DNA of 64,000 nt, from assembly GCA_013327885.1 (NCBI GenBank), contig JABUMY010000004.1, positions 344,680 through 408,679 of the forward strand. Direction: 5' to 3'. Below the pieces are notes generated by a model. The model searched no databases. It worked only from the letters and a program-made list of their open reading frames with translations, and was not told the origin of the DNA. The translations under genes and the position numbers were made by a program. Of this stretch, positions 1-7,221 are shown in pieces. Numbering within the stretch: position 1 is the first letter of the stretch; each line of letters begins with the position of its first letter. Source of the stretch: Flavisolibacter longurius (lineage in GTDB: Bacteria; Bacteroidota; Bacteroidia; Chitinophagales; Chitinophagaceae).

Positions 1-1087
1 TCCCGCCGATATCCCGCAGGCGCAACTGGCGGGCAATTTCTTCTGCCGCTTCCAGGTTTGTTTCCAGTGCATTTTGTTCCTGGTTGTTGCTGACGCTTTT
101 GTACCCGCTGTTCACATCAATCACATGCAGGGCCTCGGTATGCTCAATGATGATGTAAGCACCGCTGTTCAGGTTCACCGTTTTGCCAAACGAAGATTTG
201 ATCTGTTTGGTTACACCAAACTGGTCGAAGATGTGCGTGCCGTTCTGGTGAAACGTTACAATCTCCGCCTTCTCCGGTGCTACTTTCTGGATGTAGGTCT
301 TGGAGTCGGTGTAAATGTTTTTATCGTTGGTGATGATGCGGTTGAAATCTTCGTTGAGAAGGTCGCGAAGGATAGAAGCCGTCTTTGTTTGCTCACTTAA
401 GATTTTGGTAGGCGGTACAGCGCCTTTGAGGTTGTCCTGTATGGACTTCCACATGGCGGTCAGTTCCGACAGGTCTTCGTGCAATTCAGCCGTGTTCTTG
501 CCTTCGGCCGCCGTGCGAACGATGACACCAAAATTCTTCAGCTTGATGGATTCCACGATGCGCTGGAGGCGCTTGCGTTCTTCCGATGAATGAATCTTGC
601 GGGAAACGGCAACAATATCGTTAAACGGGGTAAGTACCACAAAGCGTCCGGGCAATGATATCTCGCAGCTTAGCCGCGGGCCTTTGTTGGCAATGGGTTC
701 TTTTAAGATTTGAACCAGGATGTTGGGTTTCCCGTTCAGTACTTCGTTGATCTTTCCCGTTTTAATGATTTCCGGCTCTACCTGGAAGGTGCCGAAATCC
801 ATGCCGCCCGGTGTTTTATCGTTGATGGCGACCTGGGTAAATTTGAGGAGCGATTTGGCGTAGGGGCTCAGGTCGGTATAGTGTAAAAAAGCATCTTTGT
901 CAAAGCCTACATCCACAAAGGCGGCATTCAGGCCGGGGATGAGCTTTTTTACCTTTCCCAAATAAAGATCGCCAACAGCAAAGCGGGCATCGGTTTTTTC
1001 GCTGTGCAGCTCCACCAGTTTTTTTTCTTCTAATAGCGCAATTTCCACACCCGACGAAGTGGAGTTAATGATCAATTCCTTATTCAC
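1..1087 (-). CDS. rng: Ribonuclease G/E family endoribonuclease, 3' end outside window
   Basis: Single-strand endoribonuclease of the RNase E/G family, which acts in rRNA maturation and mRNA decay. About 362 residues are visible. The N-terminus has the S1-like fold region (residues about 35-110, including GDLYLGKVKKLIPGLNAAFV), and near the window edge comes the catalytic DVNSG motif that carries the first metal-binding Asp. The window ends at LRDIGG, just before the second conserved Asp, so the gene is cut rather than broken. I chose a GTG start because the overlapping upstream ATG is followed at once by TGA in its own frame; an in-frame ATG is not available nearby. The gene lies downstream of HU and the small basic protein on the same strand, the usual Bacteroidota neighbourhood of rng, HU, mutY and gld genes. 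Family call is firm. Confidence 0.93.
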   Translation of the reverse strand, partial: MNKELIINSTSSGVEIALLEEKKLVELHSEKTDARFAVGDLYLGKVKKLIPGLNAAFVDVGFDKDAFLHYTDLSPYAKSLLKFTQVAINDKTPGGMDFGTFQVEPEIIKTGKINEVLNGKPNILVQILKEPIANKGPRLSCEISLPGRFVVLTPFNDIVAVSRKIHSSEERKRLQRIVESIKLKNFGVIVRTAAEGKNTAELHEDLSELTAMWKSIQDNLKGAVPPTKILSEQTKTASILRDLLNEDFNRIITNDKNIYTDSKTYIQKVAPEKAEIVTFHQNGTHIFDQFGVTKQIKSSFGKTVNLNSGAYIIIEHTEALHVIDVNSGYKSVSNNQEQNALETNLEAAEEIARQLRLRDIGG

Positions 1088-1226
1088 ATTACAATGTCTT
1101 TAATAAATACAGGTGTACGTAAAAATACAGGCGCTGCGCTTGTTACCGGCTGCTGAAGTTGATGGACTGATGGGATAGGGAGAGGCAAATTGATGGGAAC
1201 TGCAACCGGTAAGAATATGGCATTGC

Positions 1227-1268
1227 CAAAAAAGGATAACCGGAAGCCTCTTGCGGAAGCTTCCGGTT
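1227..1268 (-). terminator. Intrinsic terminator after the 30-residue basic protein gene
   Basis: A 10-bp perfect stem (AACCGGAAGC with GCTTCCGGTT, 1238-1247 and 1259-1268) has an 11-nt loop and, on the minus strand, a run of six T. It lies 14 nt past the stop codon of the small basic protein gene and separates it from rng. Confidence 0.8.
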
Positions 1269-1281
1269 TATCGGTGAGAAC

Positions 1282-1374
1282 CTATTTACGCTTTTTATGA
1301 CGGTTCTTACGGAGTCTTTTTTTGCGTTTATGCGTCGCTATCTTATGACGTTTTCTTTTTTTACCACAAGGCAT
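1282..1374 (-). CDS. 30-residue basic protein, AURKAIP1/COX24 (DUF1713) type
   Basis: A 30-residue protein, MPCGKKRKRHKIATHKRKKR followed by LRKNRHKKRK, in which most residues are Lys, Arg or His. It matches my recollection of the short AURKAIP1/COX24-domain proteins of Bacteroidota; that family includes mitochondrial mS38 and the actinobacterial small-subunit protein bS22, both sitting in 16S/12S rRNA. A ribosomal role is therefore inferred. The gene is too short for ordinary ORF thresholds. It lies 14 nt after the stop side of the TPR gene and is followed by a strong terminator, so it is probably the last gene of a short transcript. The alternative is the other small basic ribosomal protein, bTHX, but the sequence lacks that protein's usual GKGDxxTxRGK start. 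Confidence 0.72.
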   Translation of the reverse strand: MPCGKKRKRHKIATHKRKKRLRKNRHKKRK

Positions 1375-1387
1375 AGTCTGAAAGAGT

Positions 1388-2263
1388 TTATTTATTGTTT
1401 TTTAAATCAGATACTCGTTTTTCAATTTCCTTCTTTATTTCAGGGCTGGATACAAGGGGAATGGCTTGCCGGTAGGCTTTGGCCGCATCTTCCTTGTGTC
1501 CCATCCGTTCGTAGGTGTCGGCGAGCAACAGGGTGGCCTGCAGGCTGCCGGGCTGAAGGCGGATAACGGTTTTCAGCCGCTCGATCGCCTTGTCCAGTTG
1601 TCCCGACATCAGGCTGGCTTCCGCCAGGGTCAGGTGGGCATAGGTGTTGGTCGAATCCCACTCCACCACTTCTCTGATGAGGGAGATGCCTTTCATCGGT
1701 TCGTGACCGCCGTAAAGGATGGTGGCACCCAAGCCTATTTTCGCTGAATCGTTTGCCGGATTCAGTTTCAAAGAACGGTTGAACAAATCGGTCGCCTGGT
1801 CTGCCTGCCAGTGTTTTACACGGTGGTCAGTTTCGCGGCCCAATGCTTCCAAAAATAAACGGGCAGCAAAGGAAAGGGATTTTTCGGAATTTTCCAACCG
1901 GGCGGCTTCGGCGGTATAATACGCATACGGATACCAGGCCATAGGTGTAAAGGCCCGGGCACTGTCGACCCAGAAGCGGGCCAGTTGATGCATGAGGTGT
2001 AATTTCTGATCGGCTACGTCACCGCGGGTGATGCTATTTTCCAGTTGCGCCAGGCGGCTGACTTGCGCTTGCGGCAGCGACTTTTTGGCATAAAAAAGCA
2101 CACTATCAGTTGAGAGGCCTTCATCGCTATGCCCATCCTGGGCGGCTACAGGAGCGGAAGATTTTGCTTTTCTTTCACCAAAAAGCGTTCCCTGCGTTGC
2201 AGCAAATAAGCCGATAACAATCAAAAGGGCTACTGAAAGTGTGATCCACTGGGGCTTGTTCAT
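1388..2263 (-). CDS. Membrane-anchored tetratricopeptide repeat protein
   Basis: 291 residues. One N-terminal membrane segment (about residues 6-24) is followed by a periplasmic part with at least three TPR-like helical pairs between residues about 150 and 280 (for example around YAHLTLAEASLMSGQLDKAI). TPRs bind partner proteins; the partner is not evident. The start ATG directly precedes the hydrophobic segment. It is followed by the 30-residue basic gene and preceded by HU, all on the same strand. The repeat fold is clear; the specific function is unknown. Confidence 0.75.
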   Translation of the reverse strand: MNKPQWITLSVALLIVIGLFAATQGTLFGERKAKSSAPVAAQDGHSDEGLSTDSVLFYAKKSLPQAQVSRLAQLENSITRGDVADQKLHLMHQLARFWVDSARAFTPMAWYPYAYYTAEAARLENSEKSLSFAARLFLEALGRETDHRVKHWQADQATDLFNRSLKLNPANDSAKIGLGATILYGGHEPMKGISLIREVVEWDSTNTYAHLTLAEASLMSGQLDKAIERLKTVIRLQPGSLQATLLLADTYERMGHKEDAAKAYRQAIPLVSSPEIKKEIEKRVSDLKNNK

Positions 2264-2303
2264 ATGCTAACCACTCTCCTGGTAAAGGGAAAGAGCGGCA
2301 AAG

Positions 2304-2594
2304 TTAGTCTACGACAGTGGTTTTTTTCACGTCGGCTACAAACTCTTTGGCGGGCTTAAAGGCCGGGATGTGGTGTTCGGGAATATGCACGGCCACATTT
2401 TTTTTGATGTTGCGGCCAATTTTGGCAGCCCGTTTTTTGGTGATGAAGGAACCAAAGCCACGGATGTAAATGTTTTCCCCGGCGGAAAGGCTCTCTTTGA
2501 TCTCCCGGAAAGCGGTTTCCAGTGTCATCAAAACATCCACCTTGGGAATGCCTGTCTTTTCTGAGATTTTGTTGACTAAGTCTGCTTTTCTCAT
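2304..2594 (-). CDS. HU/IHF-family DNA-binding protein
   Basis: 96 residues, normal for HU: MRKADLVNKISEKTGIPK helix-turn-helix body, the GFGSFITKKR strand, and a DNA-contacting arm (RNIKKNVAVHIPEHHIPAFK). It bends and compacts DNA as a homodimer or heterodimer. A longer frame extends upstream to 3131, but that extension is antisense to mutY; MRKADLV is the canonical HU N-terminus, so I start at 2594. It is divergent from mutY with a roughly 100-bp shared promoter region. The usual RNPxTG arm sequence is RNIKKN here, as in many Bacteroidota HU variants. Confidence 0.93.
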   Translation of the reverse strand: MRKADLVNKISEKTGIPKVDVLMTLETAFREIKESLSAGENIYIRGFGSFITKKRAAKIGRNIKKNVAVHIPEHHIPAFKPAKEFVADVKKTTVVD

Positions 2595-2668
2595 AGCGTT
2601 TTCTTTTGCGTATTGAGGAACAATATAGCGTAAAAAAGAGTGTGCGTCAATAGAATAGACAAATTCTT

Positions 2669-2693
2669 GCCCTAAATTAGGGCTTTTGCCCAA
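2669..2693 (+). promoter_or_regulatory. Overlapping hairpins next to the mutY start
   Basis: A 15-bp inverted repeat (GCCCTAA, A, TTAGGGC) overlaps a second possible hairpin (GGGC, TTTT, GCCC) that ends 3 nt before the mutY ATG, in the HU-mutY divergent spacer. The two stems share the GGGC block and so cannot form together. It may be an operator for the divergent pair or a weak leader structure; no direct evidence for either. Confidence 0.3.
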
Positions 2694-3788
2694 ATGAAAA
2701 AACAAAGGATTGAAAAAGAAGGGATTAGAATTGAGCAACGCGGAGCATCCTTTGCCGGGGAACTCCTGCACTGGAACCGGTACGAAAACAACCGCGCCAT
2801 GCCCTGGAAAGGCGAGAAAGACCCTTACAAAATATGGCTGAGTGAAGTGATCCTGCAGCAAACAAGGGTAGAGCAGGGACTCAAATACTACCAGAACTTT
2901 ATCGAAACCTTTCCCACCGTACAGCACTTGGCAGAAGCCCCGGAAGAAAAGGTGTTTAAGCTTTGGGAAGGATTGGGCTACTATTCGCGGTGCCGAAACC
3001 TCATCCATACGGCTAAATATATTGCAATTGATTTGAACGGGCAGTTTCCAAAAACCTATGCGGATATACTGGCCCTGAAAGGAGTCGGTGCTTATACCGC
3101 GGCCGCCATCGCTTCGTTTGCTTACAACCAACCTTACGCTGTGCTGGATGGCAATGTGTTCCGGGTGCTGTCACGCATTTTCGACAAAGAAGTTCCCATT
3201 GATTCTACCCAGGGTAAAAAGGAGTTTGCCGCGCTGGCACAGGCAGTTCTTCCGCCGGATAAAGCCGGTGAATACAACCAGGCCATTATGGATTTTGGGG
3301 CAACGGTTTGCAAGCCCTTCCCGCTTTGCGATGCCTGCTTTTTTGACAAGAGTTGCCTGGCCTACCTGACGGGCAAACAACAGTTGCTGCCTGTAAAAGA
3401 AAAAAAGCTCACCCTGAAAAAACGCTGGCTGAATTATTTTATCGTGCAATGCGGCAACGAAGTGCTGGTGCAGCAGCGCACAGCAAAAGACGTTTGGCAG
3501 GGCTTGCACCAGGCTTACCTGATCGAAACAGAGAAGGCACTTTCCTCCGCTGCGTTGCAGCGCCTGTTTCAGCAACAAAGCGGCATTGAAAACTACAAGC
3601 TGAAAGAAGAGTGGAAACAAAAGCAGGCACTATCGCACCAAAGCATCCAGTTTCATTTACTGCACCTGATGGTTACCCGTAAAAAAGTGGTGGAAGGCTA
3701 CCAGTGGATGCCGGTTGCCGCCATACAGCAACTGGCCTTTCCCCGAACCCTGCAGGAAGCTGTGCAGCGCTTGTTTTCAACGCAGTAA
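2694..3788 (+). CDS. mutY: A/G-specific adenine DNA glycosylase MutY
   Basis: 364 residues. MutY removes adenine mispaired with 8-oxoguanine. The catalytic Glu is in LSEVILQQTRV (E51), the helix-hairpin-helix is LKGVGAYTAAA with catalytic Asp in AVLDGNVFRV (D152), and four Cys for a 4Fe-4S cluster lie at 206, 212, 215 and 221. The C-terminal part (from about 240) is the MutT-like 8-oxoG-recognition domain. The first Cys spacing is C-x5-C instead of the usual C-x6-C. Followed on the same strand by ssb, gldE and gldD. Confidence 0.96.
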   Translation: MKKQRIEKEGIRIEQRGASFAGELLHWNRYENNRAMPWKGEKDPYKIWLSEVILQQTRVEQGLKYYQNFIETFPTVQHLAEAPEEKVFKLWEGLGYYSRCRNLIHTAKYIAIDLNGQFPKTYADILALKGVGAYTAAAIASFAYNQPYAVLDGNVFRVLSRIFDKEVPIDSTQGKKEFAALAQAVLPPDKAGEYNQAIMDFGATVCKPFPLCDACFFDKSCLAYLTGKQQLLPVKEKKLTLKKRWLNYFIVQCGNEVLVQQRTAKDVWQGLHQAYLIETEKALSSAALQRLFQQQSGIENYKLKEEWKQKQALSHQSIQFHLLHLMVTRKKVVEGYQWMPVAAIQQLAFPRTLQEAVQRLFSTQ

Positions 3789-3944
3789 ACCAATTTTCTT
3801 ATAGTTGCTTTATTGATGGCCGGCGCAGTTGTTGCCAAGAGAGCAGGGCAGCAAGGGTATGCTGGCAGAAAATTTGATTATATTTTTTAAATTTACAGGT
3901 AGGCATAGTTAGACAGATTCAATTATCAGCAAAATTGTAATTGT

Positions 3945-4397
3945 ATGAGAGGCGTAAACAGAGTGATGCTCATTGGCAACTTAGGAAAGGATCCGGACAT
4001 GCAGTACCTTGAAGGAAACATTGGCGTGGCTAAATTTCCGCTGGCCACAACGGAAACATTCAAGGACCGCTCCGGTAAATTGGTTTCACAAACAGAATGG
4101 CACACCGTTGTGCTGTGGCGCGGCCTGGCCGAACTGGCGCAGAAATACCTGCACAAAGGAAGCCTGGTGTACATCGAAGGCCGCCTGCGTACCCGTAGTT
4201 GGGAAGACAAAGAAGGAAATCGCAAGTTTGCCACCGAAGTGGTAGGCGATAACCTGATCATGCTGGACAAGCGTACCGATGGCAGCATCCATGCCGCACC
4301 CGGTACCCCTGCCCAAAGCGATACCAGCATAGAAGGCTTTCCCGGTAGCGATGTACCCCTGGGCGATGAAGGCGATGTGCCCATCGACAAATGGTAA
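3945..4397 (+). CDS. ssb: Single-stranded DNA-binding protein
   Basis: 150 residues. The OB fold occupies residues 1-108 (MRGVNRVMLIGNLGKDPDM start, W/F residues of the ssDNA surface, EWHTVVLWRGLAELA). An acidic tail follows. Bacterial SSBs normally end in a DDIPF-like tip that docks repair and replication enzymes; this one ends DVPIDKW, keeping acidic residues and an aromatic end but not the Pro-Phe. It protects ssDNA at forks and in repair. It sits between mutY and gldE, a conserved Bacteroidota arrangement. Confidence 0.95.
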   Translation: MRGVNRVMLIGNLGKDPDMQYLEGNIGVAKFPLATTETFKDRSGKLVSQTEWHTVVLWRGLAELAQKYLHKGSLVYIEGRLRTRSWEDKEGNRKFATEVVGDNLIMLDKRTDGSIHAAPGTPAQSDTSIEGFPGSDVPLGDEGDVPIDKW

Positions 4398-4432
4398 ACG
4401 CTTTCGGTTATTTACAAAAGGAAGTTCTTACA

Positions 4433-4467
4433 GGCAGGGCATGGTCCTGCCTTTCGCCTTATTTTTG
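4433..4467 (+). terminator. Probable terminator between ssb and gldE
   Basis: Stem GGCAGG/CCTGCC (4433-4438, 4446-4451) with loop GCATGGT, followed by TTTCGCCTTATTTTT. The T tract is interrupted, so strength is uncertain. Confidence 0.45.
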
Positions 4468-4483
4468 AACCAAAATACTTGCT

Positions 4484-5827
4484 TTGGACGATCATTCGGT
4501 TAGCCCTTTGCTCCATATTATCCTACAAACCCCCGCAGCTTCACAGGCTACGCTTTTACTGGTTGTTTTATTATTGGTGCTCTTGTTTTTAAGCTTCCTT
4601 GTATCCGGTGCCGAAGTGGCTTTTTTCTCCCTTACGGCAAAGGATGTGAACATGCTCAAAACAAAACAGCACGAAGCGGCTCGGCGTATCACCAACCTGC
4701 TGGATAACCGCAAAGAAGTTTATGCATCGCTGCTGATAGCCGGCGGCATCTTTAATATTTCCATCATCTTTCTCACCTACTTGTTGCTGGAGCCCCTGCG
4801 CATCAAAGGCATCTTTTTTATTGTGCCCATTAACCTGGAGCTGATGGTCAAAATCGTGATCATTGCGTTTATCCTTGTTTTTGTTTGCAACATCCTGCCC
4901 AAGCTTTGGGCCAACCAAAATACCTTGCGCTTTGCCTATATGTCCTCCTCGCTGGTAGAAGGGCTGCACTTTATTTTGGGTGCCCTCAGCCGGCGCATGG
5001 TAGGCGTTGCCGACAGCATCAACAAAACCAGCGGTGCTGCCGAATCGGAAACAGCCAGCATGCGGGAACTGGACGACGCCATTGATATCTCCCACGTTGA
5101 AACAACACTGGAAGAAAAAAACATCCTCAAAGGCGTGATCAAATTTGGCAACATCACCGTGCGGCAGATCATGCGTTCGCGGCTCGATGTAAATGGCATT
5201 GCTTACGATACGCCTTTCCCTGACCTGGTAAAAAAAGTAGAAGAGTTGCATTACTCCCGCCTGCCGGTTTACAAAAACAGCCTGGATGAAATTGTTGGCG
5301 TGCTGAACACCAAAGACCTGCTGCCGCATTTGCAGGAAGAAGCGTTTGCCTGGCAAGCCGTGATAAGGGCGCCGATGTTTGTTCCGGAAACAAAACTGAT
5401 CAGCGACCTGCTGAAAGTTTTCAAGACCAAGCGGGTGCATTTTGCCGTGGTGGTAGATGAATTTGGCGGCACCAGCGGCATTGTTACCATGGAAGATATC
5501 CTGGAAGAAATCATTGGCGATATACACGATGAATTTGACGAAGAAGAAAACACCGTTAAAAAAGTAGATGCCAATACCTACCTGGCTGATGCCAAGGTGA
5601 TGCTGCCCGATCTTTGCCGGGCCATGCGCCTGCCCATCGATACGTTTGATGCGGTAAAAGGCGAAAGCGAATCACTGGGCGGATTGATCCTGGAACTGGC
5701 AGGAGAATTTCCGCAGGTAAATGAAAAAGTGTCCAGCGGCGATTTTGAATTTACCGTGCTGGAAACCGAAAAAAACCGCATCAAATCGGTACGGATTTAT
5801 ATCAACCATGTTATCAATGAAGAGTAG
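4484..5827 (+). CDS. gldE: Gliding motility-associated protein GldE (CNNM/CorC-like)
   Basis: 447 residues. N-terminal DUF21/CNNM membrane domain with four hydrophobic stretches (about 20-180), then a pair of CBS domains (about 205-335, starting VRQIMRSRLDVNG), then a CorC/HlyC-type C-terminal domain. GldE is thought to act with the lipoprotein GldD; it resembles Mg/Co efflux-related proteins, so ion transport cannot be excluded. The start is TTG at 4484; no upstream ATG fits. It overlaps gldD by 11 nt, which indicates co-translation. Identification rests on family features plus the ssb-gldE-gldD order. Confidence 0.88.
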   Translation: MDDHSVSPLLHIILQTPAASQATLLLVVLLLVLLFLSFLVSGAEVAFFSLTAKDVNMLKTKQHEAARRITNLLDNRKEVYASLLIAGGIFNISIIFLTYLLLEPLRIKGIFFIVPINLELMVKIVIIAFILVFVCNILPKLWANQNTLRFAYMSSSLVEGLHFILGALSRRMVGVADSINKTSGAAESETASMRELDDAIDISHVETTLEEKNILKGVIKFGNITVRQIMRSRLDVNGIAYDTPFPDLVKKVEELHYSRLPVYKNSLDEIVGVLNTKDLLPHLQEEAFAWQAVIRAPMFVPETKLISDLLKVFKTKRVHFAVVVDEFGGTSGIVTMEDILEEIIGDIHDEFDEEENTVKKVDANTYLADAKVMLPDLCRAMRLPIDTFDAVKGESESLGGLILELAGEFPQVNEKVSSGDFEFTVLETEKNRIKSVRIYINHVINEE

Positions 5828-6455
5828 CGTACGTGATACGTTAAACGACAAACGTGAAAGAGGGCGGCAATTGCTAATGGCCTGTTGCCTGTTGCTAATC
5901 GCCGGTTGGCTAACAGCCTGCAATACGGATTTTGTGCAGAAAGAAAGGGGCTATTTCAAGATCGATTTTCCCGAAAAAAAATACCAGGTTTTCGACAGGC
6001 CCGGTTTCCCTTACACCTTTGAATATCCTGTTTATGGCAACATTATCCAGGACTCATTATTCTTTGACGAAAAGGCTGAAAATCCGTACTGGATCAATGT
6101 TGACTTTCCGCAGTTTGACGGGCGGCTGCACCTGAGTTACAAAGAAGTGCAGCGGTATTCCTTTGATTCATTGGTAAACGATGCGTTCACTCTCTCGTAC
6201 AAGCAGCATACATCGCGGGCATCGGCCATTCAGTCCGAACCTTTTGCAACTCCTAACGGTGTCAGTGGGGTTTATTTTAACCTGAAAGGAAATGCGGCAA
6301 CGGCCAACCAGTTCTTCGCAACCGATTCGGTGGAGCATTTTCTCCGTGGTGCCCTTTATTTTAACGCTACGCCCAACGAAGATTCGCTTCGTCCCGTGAA
6401 CAATTTTTTGAAAGAGGATATGGACCACCTGATACAGACCTTGCGGTGGAGATAG
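5817..6455 (+). CDS. gldD: Gliding motility lipoprotein GldD
   Basis: 212 residues. Lipoprotein signal peptide with lipobox LTAC (Cys at about residue 35), then the GldD landmark GYFKIDFPEKKYQVF. GldD is needed for gliding and type IX secretion-linked motility in flavobacteria. The start is ATG 5817, inside the end of gldE; an alternative in-frame ATG is at 5808. The hydrophobic core of the signal peptide (LLMACCLLLIAG) is encoded by a run of the same TTGCC/CTAATGG words that form intergenic repeats at 22.3 and 61.5 kb. The gene ends at the edge of the GGTGAGT repeat element. Confidence 0.9.
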   Translation: MKSSVRDTLNDKRERGRQLLMACCLLLIAGWLTACNTDFVQKERGYFKIDFPEKKYQVFDRPGFPYTFEYPVYGNIIQDSLFFDEKAENPYWINVDFPQFDGRLHLSYKEVQRYSFDSLVNDAFTLSYKQHTSRASAIQSEPFATPNGVSGVYFNLKGNAATANQFFATDSVEHFLRGALYFNATPNEDSLRPVNNFLKEDMDHLIQTLRWR

Positions 6456-6607
6456 TGAATGGTGAGTGGTGAGTGGTGAGTGGTGAGTGGTGCTTTACTA
6501 TATTCAGATTCATTCAATTTTGTTTGAAAGGACTTATTGAACGAGTTTGGATGACGCTACTGAAAGATGTTTTAACGACTCACCACTGACCACTCACCAT
6601 TCACCAT
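6454..6607 (+). repeat. Inverted-repeat element built of GGTGAGT words, copy 1
   Basis: Left arm (6454-6493) is about five tandem GGTGAGT units starting in the gldD stop codon; right arm (6577-6607) is the reverse complement, CACTCACCA-type units. The 80-bp centre is unique. Same family as 39523-39679. Confidence 0.8.
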
Positions 6608-6631
6608 GTTATCTTTGCCAAAATTGTTTCA

Positions 6632-7216
6632 GTGATCCAAATCGATAATGTTCTGGTAAGTGACGATGTGGTGGAAGCCAAGTTTGTGTGCGACCTGCAC
6701 AAGTGCAAGGGCGGCTGCTGCGAGGATGGTGATGCCGGTGCCCCGTTGGCCAAAGAAGAAAAAAAGATCCTTGACGAAGCCTTCGACGCTGTAAAGCCTT
6801 ACCTCACCCGGGAAGGCCTGGCCGAAATTGAGCGGCAGGGAAAATATGTGTACGATGCGGAATTTGGCTGGGTCACGCCAACGGTAAATGGTGCCATTTG
6901 CGCCTATGGCGTTCGCGATGAGAAAGGCATTATCAAATGCGCCATTGAGCAGGCTTATTACGATGGCAAAGTGACGTGGAAAAAACCAATCAGCTGTCAC
7001 CTGTATCCCATTCGCATTGTTGATGCCAGGCATGCGACCTATGTCAATTACGAGCCCCGCGAAACCTTGTGCGATCCGGCCTGTTCGCTCGGCAAAAAAT
7101 TAAAAATGTCGGTTTACCAGTTTTTAAAAGAGCCCATCATTCGTAAGTTTGGCGAAGAGTTCTACGATGTTCTGCACCAAATTGCCATTGAACATTACGA
7201 CGAAAAGAAAAAATAA
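6632..7216 (+). CDS. DUF3109 family cysteine-rich protein
   Basis: 194 residues with seven or more Cys (CDLHKCKGGCCEDGD near residue 20, then C-rich positions through CHLYPIR and CDPACSLGKK). This is the DUF3109 pattern, related to the YkgJ-type presumed metal-cluster proteins; molecular function is unknown. Starts at GTG 6632. The stop is 5 nt before lutB, so both are probably co-transcribed, followed closely by the deacetylase gene. Confidence 0.85.
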   Translation: MIQIDNVLVSDDVVEAKFVCDLHKCKGGCCEDGDAGAPLAKEEKKILDEAFDAVKPYLTREGLAEIERQGKYVYDAEFGWVTPTVNGAICAYGVRDEKGIIKCAIEQAYYDGKVTWKKPISCHLYPIRIVDARHATYVNYEPRETLCDPACSLGKKLKMSVYQFLKEPIIRKFGEEFYDVLHQIAIEHYDEKKK

Positions 7217-7221
7217 CCTGC

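Noticed and set aside
74..593. Plus-strand frames of 92-108 codons
   Set aside because: They are antisense to the RNase G gene, whose motifs are clear on the minus strand.
2595..3131. Long N-terminal extension of HU
   Set aside because: Antisense to mutY; the canonical HU start MRKADLV is at 2594.
6454..6607. CRISPR array
   Set aside because: Direct units are 7 nt with no regular spacers and the far arm is inverted; no cas genes in the window.
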